Shown: one piece after another, positions 57,079 to 64,000 of the stretch
Layout of the letters: the number at the start of each line of letters is the position of its first letter
How positions within the stretch are numbered: the stretch's first letter is position 1
Assembly: GCA_022710975.1 (NCBI GenBank)
Contig: JAKLGA010000013.1
Coordinates: forward strand, 1 to 64,000
Length of the DNA: 64,000 nucleotides
From: Myxococcota bacterium
Lineage (GTDB): Bacteria; Myxococcota; B64-G9
Direction: 5' to 3'
Notes under the pieces: model-generated
Database searches by the model: none
What the model was told of the DNA's origin: nothing
What the model saw: only the letters and a program-made list of their open reading frames with translations
Made by a program: the position numbers and the translations under genes

Positions 57079-59154
57079 ATGCAGCTCCGAACCGCCGTCC
57101 TTGGACTCATTCTCGCTGGAGCTCTCGCCGGCTGCGACTCGAAGTCCGATCCCTGTGTCCCTGCCTGCGAGGGCCGTCAGTGCGGAGTCGACTCCCAGTG
57201 CGGTGAGAGCTGCGGCTCGTGCCCCTCGGACGAGCTCTGCGACGAGGAGACCGGGCGCTGCCTGTGCGTGCCCGACTGCGCGGACCGATTCTGCGGCCCG
57301 GACCACTGCGGCGGGAGCTGCGGGGCGTGCCAGGCGCCGCTCGTCTGCAGCCCCAGGGCGCGCTGCGAGGGCGAGGTGGGGCAGGGTGAGGCCTGCGGCA
57401 GGGGGGCGGAGCACTGGACGATCGTGAGCTGCGTCGAAGGGCTCACCTGCCTGGACTTCGTGTTCGAGCCCGACTCCGCCCTCGACCCCGCCGTGATGCC
57501 CTGCAGCGCGGACAGTGACTGCCTGGCCTTCTATCAACCCGACTGGAACCCGGTCTGTGTGGGGGGCGACTGTGTGGCCTCGCTGTGCGCCGCGAGCTGC
57601 TCAGAGGCGAACGGTCCGGACTGGTGCCCGGAGGGGTTCGATCCCTACTACGACCACGCGCGCGAGGAGTGCCTGTGCGTCCCGGTGGGCGCGCCGGGCG
57701 CGTTGCCGCTCGGGGCGGCCTGCTCCCTGGGGCCCGTCAACCCGGGCGCCGGCAACTGCCAGGCCTGGGGCTGGTGCTTCTCTCCGATCCTGGACGCGGG
57801 CCCGAGCTGCGAGACCGACGCGGACTGCGAGGCGCTGACCCCGATGCCGGGGGTCGACTGCGTGGGCGAGCGCTGCGTGTTCGCCTCCTGCGCGGCGCCC
57901 TGCGCCGTGGACTGCCCCGCGGGCTGGGAGGACTTCCAGCCCACGGACTATCCCTGCACCTGCCTCGCCCGCTCCCAGGCCGAGGGTGAGCCTTGCAGGT
58001 TCGGCGAGGTGAACGCCGAGGCGAGCGACTGCCAGGCCGGCCTCGACTGTATCGGTATGGCGCCAGATCCCGTGAACGCACCATGTCCGAATGGGGACGC
58101 CGACTGCATCGTGTTCATGGACGCGCAGTGGAATGCAGACTGCGTGGACGGAGGGTGCGGGGTGTCCTTCTGCGCCAGCCCCTGCGAGGATGGCGATTGC
58201 CCTTGCGGTTCCTCGGCCCAGGCCATCTCGGGAGCCTGTTACTGCATTCCGACCTCGGCGGTGTACGGCTCCCAGGAGGTGGGTGAGCCCTGCTCCTTCG
58301 ATGGCGTGAACGACCCCGGGTGCCCGATCGACTGCTCTTCCGGCTTGACCTGCCTCGGCCAGTCTGCCGATCCGCTGGACATGCCCTGCGCGACCCAGGA
58401 GGACTGCCGGGCGTACTTCCCCGCTGAATGGAACCCCGACTGCGTGGACGGCGGCTGCGGGGCGTCCTTCTGCTCGTCGCAGTGCGTGGACGGCAGGTGC
58501 GACTGCGACTACGAGCCGATGAGCTTGTCAGGTACTTGTTTTTGCGTTCCGGGTTCCACCGGCGGGATCGTCGAGGCCGGCGGAGCTTGCCCGTTCGGAG
58601 GCGTCAACGGCAGCGACGACTGCCGCCAGAGCTGCACTGCGAGTCTGACCTGCCTCGGCCTTGCCTCCGATCCGGTGAACACGCCTTGCGCCGTGGACGC
58701 GGACTGCCTGGCCTTCCTCCCCGAAAGCTGGAACGTGGACTGTGTCGAAGGTGGCTGTGGCTCGTCGTTCTGCTCCGCCCTGTGTGTATCCGGCCAGTGC
58801 CAGCCAGGCTACGGGCCCTACGAGCTATCGGGGGATTGCTACTGCCTCCCGGCTGCCAGTGACACCCCGCGAAGCGCGGGCGAGGCGTGTACCTACGGGA
58901 CAGTGAACCTGCTCGCGGGCCTGTGCGCGGAGGGGCTCGCGTGCGCTGGGGTGCTCAGCGAGGAGGGCGCCGCGCCCTGCCCGAACGGGGACGCGGACTG
59001 CCTGGCGTTCTACGACCCGGGCTGGAACCCGGACTGCGTTCAGGGGAGATGTGGCGCTTCCTTCTGCGCTGTGCCCTGCACGGGCGGCGCGTGCGACGCG
59101 GGCCTCACGCCCGTGGACGTGGGCGGCGACTGCTATTGCCGGGCGGTGAAGTAA
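57079..59154 (+). CDS. Lipoprotein with six ~90-residue Cys-rich repeats
   Basis: A 691-residue predicted lipoprotein with signal MQLRTAVLGLILAGALAGC. After CGVDSQCGESCGSC and CGPDHCGGSCGAC come six tandem repeats of about 90 residues (from about residue 95 to the end). Each has EPC.FG.VN, GLTCLG, DADC, WNxDCVxGGCGxSFC and CYC. By hand count a unit holds about 12-13 cysteines. The repeat number is the highest in the window. The ATG at 57079 is preferred to that at 57073 for spacing from GGGAGG. Function unknown. Confidence 0.8.
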   Translation: MQLRTAVLGLILAGALAGCDSKSDPCVPACEGRQCGVDSQCGESCGSCPSDELCDEETGRCLCVPDCADRFCGPDHCGGSCGACQAPLVCSPRARCEGEVGQGEACGRGAEHWTIVSCVEGLTCLDFVFEPDSALDPAVMPCSADSDCLAFYQPDWNPVCVGGDCVASLCAASCSEANGPDWCPEGFDPYYDHAREECLCVPVGAPGALPLGAACSLGPVNPGAGNCQAWGWCFSPILDAGPSCETDADCEALTPMPGVDCVGERCVFASCAAPCAVDCPAGWEDFQPTDYPCTCLARSQAEGEPCRFGEVNAEASDCQAGLDCIGMAPDPVNAPCPNGDADCIVFMDAQWNADCVDGGCGVSFCASPCEDGDCPCGSSAQAISGACYCIPTSAVYGSQEVGEPCSFDGVNDPGCPIDCSSGLTCLGQSADPLDMPCATQEDCRAYFPAEWNPDCVDGGCGASFCSSQCVDGRCDCDYEPMSLSGTCFCVPGSTGGIVEAGGACPFGGVNGSDDCRQSCTASLTCLGLASDPVNTPCAVDADCLAFLPESWNVDCVEGGCGSSFCSALCVSGQCQPGYGPYELSGDCYCLPAASDTPRSAGEACTYGTVNLLAGLCAEGLACAGVLSEEGAAPCPNGDADCLAFYDPGWNPDCVQGRCGASFCAVPCTGGACDAGLTPVDVGGDCYCRAVK

Positions 59155-59184
59155 CTCCCACCTCGCCAGCTGATCCGTCGCGGC

Positions 59185-59244
59185 GTGGTTCTCCTCCGGC
59201 TCGGGCGGTCGGGGAAAAACCGCCCCTCGCCCGAGGAGACCCAC
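59185..59244. repeat. Large palindromic hairpin (copy 1)
   Basis: A long stem: GTGGTTCTCCTCCGGCTCGG...GGCGG pairs with CCGCC...CTCGCCCGAGGAGACCCAC around a GGGGAAAAA-type loop. The same hairpin recurs at 62905-62965. No T-run follows. Confidence 0.6.
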
Positions 59245-59383
59245 TCCGCCGATGGCGGCGCGGAGGGAGAGGCAGGCAACCTTGGTTTTCCCGGCTGGTC
59301 TTGCTAGGCTCCGCGCCGGCGGAGGCTGGCGCCTGGGGACGGTCTCCAGGCCCAGACCGGCCCGCCTGCAACTGGAGGCAACC

Positions 59384-60901
<1,518 letters not shown>

Positions 60902-61034
60902 GCCAGGCGCCTGCCGCCTGCCGGTCGGGGGTGCCAGGCGCCTTCGAGGCCGGCTACTGCAGGCCGGTGCCGTAGGGATGGTGGCCCTCGTCCCGACCTG
61001 CTCAAGACCTTGACCTGTCGTCTGCTGGCCTTCC

Positions 61035-61080
61035 GTAGGTGAGGCACACGGGCGATCTGCAAACGCCCCGCACGCGCGTG
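61035..61080 (-). repeat. Dispersed intergenic element fragment (copy K)
   Basis: Only CACACGGGCGATCTGCAAAC-type arm sequence remains (61045-61072), in the inverted orientation. The rest of the 268-bp gap is leader cassette A and nothing else I can name. Confidence 0.45.
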
Positions 61081-61096
61081 TGTCAGCCCCTTGCGG

Positions 61097-61169
61097 CCTT
61101 GCCTCCAGCCCTTGCCCCACGGGTTCCAATGGGTGGAAGCTGGAATCAGATCCTCAGGGAGGGATGGGA
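61097..61169 (+). promoter_or_regulatory. Leader cassette A (copy 5)
   Basis: GCCTTGCCTCCAGCCCTTGC, then CCCACGGGTTCCAATGGGTG and CAGGGAGGGATGGGA before the ATG. Confidence 0.45.
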
Positions 61170-61625
61170 ATGCAGGTTCGGATCGCCATCCTCGGACTCT
61201 TCCTGGCTGGTGCTCTCGCCGGCTGCGGCGAGGAGGCGCACGTCATCGGCACGATCGACGTTTCGGAGGTCGGTGGGTGGAGCCCGTCGCCGTCATTCAG
61301 GCTGATCGTCGGGCCGGAGGGCGACAGCCAGGTGTACGCCGTGGACGTCGCCGGCCTCGACGGGCACTACACCGGCACGGTCAGGCCGAACAGGCTGGCT
61401 TCCTTCCGGAGTTTCGTCGCCGGGATCGACTTCGGTGCGTACGAGTTCCCGACCAATTACCAGACCGAGGTGGGAAGCGTCCAGACGACCATCGAGATCG
61501 ACGGGGTGGCTGAGACCGATCTGTTCTTCGAGGACGACTCCTTCCCTTTGGAGATCGGGGAGCTCAGGGACCTGGCGCTAGGCGTCGTCGTGGCGACCGT
61601 GTGGACGCCGATCGAGGGCGGCTAG
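61170..61625 (+). CDS. Cys-poor lipoprotein with cassette A signal peptide
   Basis: A 151-residue predicted lipoprotein. The signal MQVRIAILGLFLAGALAGC is near-identical to those of the Cys-rich proteins at 8571 and 57079. The mature domain (about 130 residues) has no Cys after the lipidation site. It looks like a beta-sandwich (FRLIVGPEGDSQVYAVDVAG, TTIEIDGVAETDLFFED). It is thus an unrelated module behind a shared leader and signal. The next gene starts 25 bp downstream. Function unknown. Confidence 0.75.
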   Translation: MQVRIAILGLFLAGALAGCGEEAHVIGTIDVSEVGGWSPSPSFRLIVGPEGDSQVYAVDVAGLDGHYTGTVRPNRLASFRSFVAGIDFGAYEFPTNYQTEVGSVQTTIEIDGVAETDLFFEDDSFPLEIGELRDLALGVVVATVWTPIEGG

Positions 61626-61649
61626 CCCCGGGTTCCAGGAGATCGTGGG

Positions 61650-62843
61650 ATGCGACAATGTTTGTTCACGCTCCTGCTGCTCGTCCTCGGCCTCCCCGGG
61701 GTCCTGACGCTCGCCTGCTCGCCGACGCCGGACACCCATCCCTGCGTCCCCGACTGCGAGGGGATGGAGTGCGGCGACGACGGCTGCGGGGGGAGCTGCG
61801 GGGGGTGCGGCCCGACGGAGGAGTGCGTGTCCCCCGGCCGATGCCAGTGCGCGCCGGTCTGCGGGCGCCAGGAGTGCGGCCTGGACAGCGTCTGCGGGGT
61901 CTCCTGCGGCGACTGCAGCAATTTCTATTCCGAGCCCATGTGCTGCGTGGACGTGGGCGGCGACTTCAAGGTCTGCCTGAAGATCGACCCCGGTTACGCC
62001 TGCGGCAACCAGGACAAGACCTGCGGCCAGTCCTGCGTGGGCCAGCTCGACTCGGCCTGCGCTCCGGACCACGCCTGCCTGAGCGGCGCGGACGTGTACT
62101 GCTCGCACCCCTGCGTGACGAACGCGGACTGCAATGACTGCCAGGCCGAGGACCCGGACACGACGTTCCAGTGCGCGGTGATCGGAGGCGGAGACTCCTA
62201 CTGCATCGCGGCGAACGACGATACCTGCACTGCTTCCTCCCACTGCGACGCGGGCGAGGCCTGCTCCCCGTACATCGACGAGACCGGCGACGCGCTGCAG
62301 GGCTACTGCGTCTCCGGCGGCACGCTGACGGCCGGCGCCGAGTGCGACGAGGACGACGACCAGTGCCTGGGCATGTGCATCGACGACCACTGCTCCGAGG
62401 TGTGCGAGACCGACGGCGACTGCCCCGAGCAGAACACCTGCATGTCGGTCAGCTTCTGCAAGACCCTGGAGGGCACCGGGGACTGCGCCACCTGCACCGA
62501 GGCCTTCCCCGACATCAAGATGTGCATCTGGTACCCGCTCGGCACCCAGCCTGCCGGCGCGCCCTGCGCCTCCGGCGCGATCCACGCGGACGCGGGCGAC
62601 TGCATAGCAGGCCTGACCTGCCTGGACTTCGATCTCGCCGATCCGCCCTGCGCGACCATCGAGGACTGCACCCCGCTGATCCCCGGGAGCTGGAACGCCG
62701 GGTGCGTGCCGGGTGCCTGCGGCGTCCCGAGCCACTGCGCCGCTTCTTTCTGCTCCAGCCGCTGTGACCTCGCTGGCGCTTGCCAGCCGGGCTTCGTGCC
62801 GATCGATCCCAGCGGGGAGTGCTACTGCGCCCCGAGTCCGTAG
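61650..62843 (+). CDS. Cys-rich lipoprotein (partial paralogue of 54841-56073)
   Basis: A 397-residue predicted lipoprotein. The signal MRQCLFTLLLLVLGLPGVLT ends at LAC and is unlike cassette A. The first 80 mature residues contain CGDDGCGGSCGGCG and DSVCGVSCGDCS. From MCCVDVGGDFKVCLKIDPG onward it is collinear with 54841-56073, ending CYCAPSP. DNA of 62610-62771 and 55840-56001 differs at about three positions. It follows the Cys-poor gene by 25 bp. Confidence 0.8.
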   Translation: MRQCLFTLLLLVLGLPGVLTLACSPTPDTHPCVPDCEGMECGDDGCGGSCGGCGPTEECVSPGRCQCAPVCGRQECGLDSVCGVSCGDCSNFYSEPMCCVDVGGDFKVCLKIDPGYACGNQDKTCGQSCVGQLDSACAPDHACLSGADVYCSHPCVTNADCNDCQAEDPDTTFQCAVIGGGDSYCIAANDDTCTASSHCDAGEACSPYIDETGDALQGYCVSGGTLTAGAECDEDDDQCLGMCIDDHCSEVCETDGDCPEQNTCMSVSFCKTLEGTGDCATCTEAFPDIKMCIWYPLGTQPAGAPCASGAIHADAGDCIAGLTCLDFDLADPPCATIEDCTPLIPGSWNAGCVPGACGVPSHCAASFCSSRCDLAGACQPGFVPIDPSGECYCAPSP

Positions 62844-62904
62844 CCCCCTCGCGGGTGCCACCCGCTGCACCGAGGGCCCATCTCGCCCGCTGACCCGTCG
62901 CTCC

Positions 62905-62965
62905 GTGGGTCTCCTCAGGGCTCGGGCGGTTGAGGAAAAACCGCCCCTCGCCCGAGGAGACCCAC
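62905..62965. repeat. Large palindromic hairpin (copy 2)
   Basis: A near-perfect stem of about 25 bp (GTGGGTCTCCTC...GGGCGG and CCGCCC...GAGGAGACCCAC) around TTGAGGAAAAA. It is closely similar to 59185-59244. Confidence 0.6.
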
Positions 62966-62974
62966 TCCGCTAGG

Positions 62975-63140
62975 TCGCCCCTCCGTGCTTCAGGGCCCTT
63001 CCATTTCTACCCCCGAAGAAATGCCCGGGATGAACCAGGTTTCCAAGCGCCCCGACGATGCCGGGCTTCCAAGCGCGCCGGGCGCGCAGGAAACCTAGCC
63101 CAGAGGGAGCACACGGACGATCGGCAAACGCCCCGCCACA
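62975..63140 (-). repeat. Dispersed intergenic element (copy J) with nested palindromic insertion
   Basis: An inverted copy carrying CGAAGAAATGCCCGGG and CGGACGATCGGCAAACGCC. Relative to copy I, about 60 bp (63037-63096) is inserted, bounded by AGGTTTCC and GGAAACCT, with two CTTCCAAGCGC-like direct repeats inside. With the adjacent hairpin and leader it makes up the 376-bp gap; no gene is seen. Confidence 0.6.
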
Positions 63141-63147
63141 TGCGGGC

Positions 63148-63219
63148 CTTGCCTCCAGGCCTTGCCCCACGGGTTCCAATGGGTGGAAGCTGGAATCAGA
63201 TCCTCCGGGAGGGATGGGC
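63148..63219 (+). promoter_or_regulatory. Leader cassette A (copy 6)
   Basis: GCCTTGCCTCCAGGCCTTGC, then CCCACGGGTTCCAATGGGTG, GAATCAGATCCTCCGG and GGAGGGATGGGC before the ATG. Almost identical to copies 2 and 5. Confidence 0.5.
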
Positions 63220-64000
63220 ATGCAGGTCAAGACCGCCGTCCTCGGGATTCTCCTCGCCGGCCTGGCCGCCGGCTGCGACTCGAAGTCCGATCCGGATCCC
63301 TGCATCCCGGCCTGCGAGGGCAGGCAGTGCGGGATCGACTCCCTGTGCGGTGAGAGCTGCGGCTCGTGCCCCTCTGACGAGCTCTGCGACGAGGAGACCG
63401 GGCGCTGCCAGTGCGTGCCCGACTGCGCGGACAGGTACTGCGGCCCGGACCACTGCGGCGGGAGCTGCGGGGAGTGCCAGGCGCCGCTTTCCTGCAGCCC
63501 CGAGTTCCGCTGCGAGGGCGAGGTGGGGCAGGGCGCGGCTTGCGGCAGGGGGGTGCCCGGGGGTGCGGTCGCGACCTGCGCCGAGGGGCTGACCTGCCTG
63601 GAGGTCGCATTCGAGCCGGGCGCCATGCCCTGCAGCGCGGACAGTGACTGCCTGGCCTTCTACCAACCCGACTGGAACCCGGTCTGTGTGGCGGGCGACT
63701 GCGTGGCCTCCCTGTGCGTCGATGGCTGCGCGGGCGGGTACGGCCCGGACTGGTGCCCGGACGGCTTCGATCCGCTCTGGGACGACGAGCGCGAGGAGTG
63801 CCTGTGCGTGCCGGTGGGCAGCTCGACCGGGCTGCTGCCCGGGTCGCCCTGCACCCTGGGGCCCGTCAACCCCGGCGCCGGGAACTGCCAGGTGGGTACC
63901 TGGTGCTGGGCGTTCATGGACCAGGACCTGCCCACCTGCGCCGCGGAGCAGGACTGCGTGGACGCGGGGTTCGAGTTCCCGGGCCTGGACTGCGTGGCCG
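63220..64000 (+). CDS. Cys-rich lipoprotein, truncated by the window edge
   Basis: A reading frame open to the last base, giving about 260 residues. Signal MQVKTAVLGILLAGLAAGC. The mature chain starts CIPACEGRQCGIDSLCGESC and then CGPDHCGGSCGECQ, almost identical to the gene at 57079. It continues into the ~90-residue repeat (CSADSDCLAFYQPDWNPVC, DWCPDGFDPLWDD). The C-terminus and repeat number lie outside the window. The start follows GGGAGGGATGGGC. Confidence 0.8.
   Translation, partial: MQVKTAVLGILLAGLAAGCDSKSDPDPCIPACEGRQCGIDSLCGESCGSCPSDELCDEETGRCQCVPDCADRYCGPDHCGGSCGECQAPLSCSPEFRCEGEVGQGAACGRGVPGGAVATCAEGLTCLEVAFEPGAMPCSADSDCLAFYQPDWNPVCVAGDCVASLCVDGCAGGYGPDWCPDGFDPLWDDEREECLCVPVGSSTGLLPGSPCTLGPVNPGAGNCQVGTWCWAFMDQDLPTCAAEQDCVDAGFEFPGLDCVA

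Noticed and set aside
59185-59244. Hairpin considered as a classical intrinsic terminator
   Set aside because: No T-run follows the stem and the stem is much longer than usual. I list it as a repeat.

Overview
The window is very GC-rich and densely coded. It reads like a chromosomal segment of a myxobacterium-like Deltaproteobacterium (Myxococcota). The pointers are Ser/Thr kinases fused to beta-propellers, an FHA-sigma54 activator, a VIT/VWA surface protein and a very large number of cysteine-rich predicted lipoproteins. This assignment is inference: no rRNA or marker gene is present, and I saw no tRNA or CRISPR array.

Layout. 0-0.1 kb: the N-terminus of an IS630-type transposase runs off the left edge. 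0.25-18 kb: cysteine-rich or otherwise exported lipoproteins, including an EF-hand-loop/RCC1 protein (250-2379), a DUF1566-like protein (4896-5954) and a tight four-gene minus-strand operon (17834 down to 10823). 18-20 kb: an ORF6N DNA-binding protein and a PHP-type hydrolase with a Cys-repeat N-terminus. 20.6-25.5 kb: an oxidoreductase, an outer-membrane-like protein and a clan GH-A glycosidase-like lipoprotein. 25.6-28 kb: a DUF1846 gene broken by an in-frame TAG, bracketed by inverted repeats. 28-36 kb: FHA, cyclase, metallophosphoesterase, hybrid histidine kinase, VIT/VWA and DHH genes. 36-42 kb: a DUF2225-like protein, a GH13 lipoprotein and further lipoproteins. 42.3-52.1 kb: two translationally coupled Ser/Thr kinases (one kinase-TM-PD40, one kinase-STAND-TM-WD40 of 1770 aa) converging on an FHA-sigma54 activator. 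52.3-54.7 kb: small exported proteins and two tandem Zn-ribbon/PAS proteins with an extra Cys cluster. 54.8-64 kb: a second cysteine-rich lipoprotein cluster, running off the right edge.

The most unusual part is the modular organisation of the exported proteins. Two different leader-plus-signal-peptide cassettes are reused in front of unrelated mature domains. A roughly 90-residue Cys-rich repeat recurs 1-6 times per protein in at least six genes. Paralogues share sharply bounded blocks of near-identical DNA. A family of imperfect-palindrome intergenic elements sits between these genes. Together they suggest an actively recombining repertoire of disulfide-rich surface lipoproteins. How the genes cooperate is otherwise unclear; the kinases and the FHA-sigma54 activator are plausible but unproven regulators.
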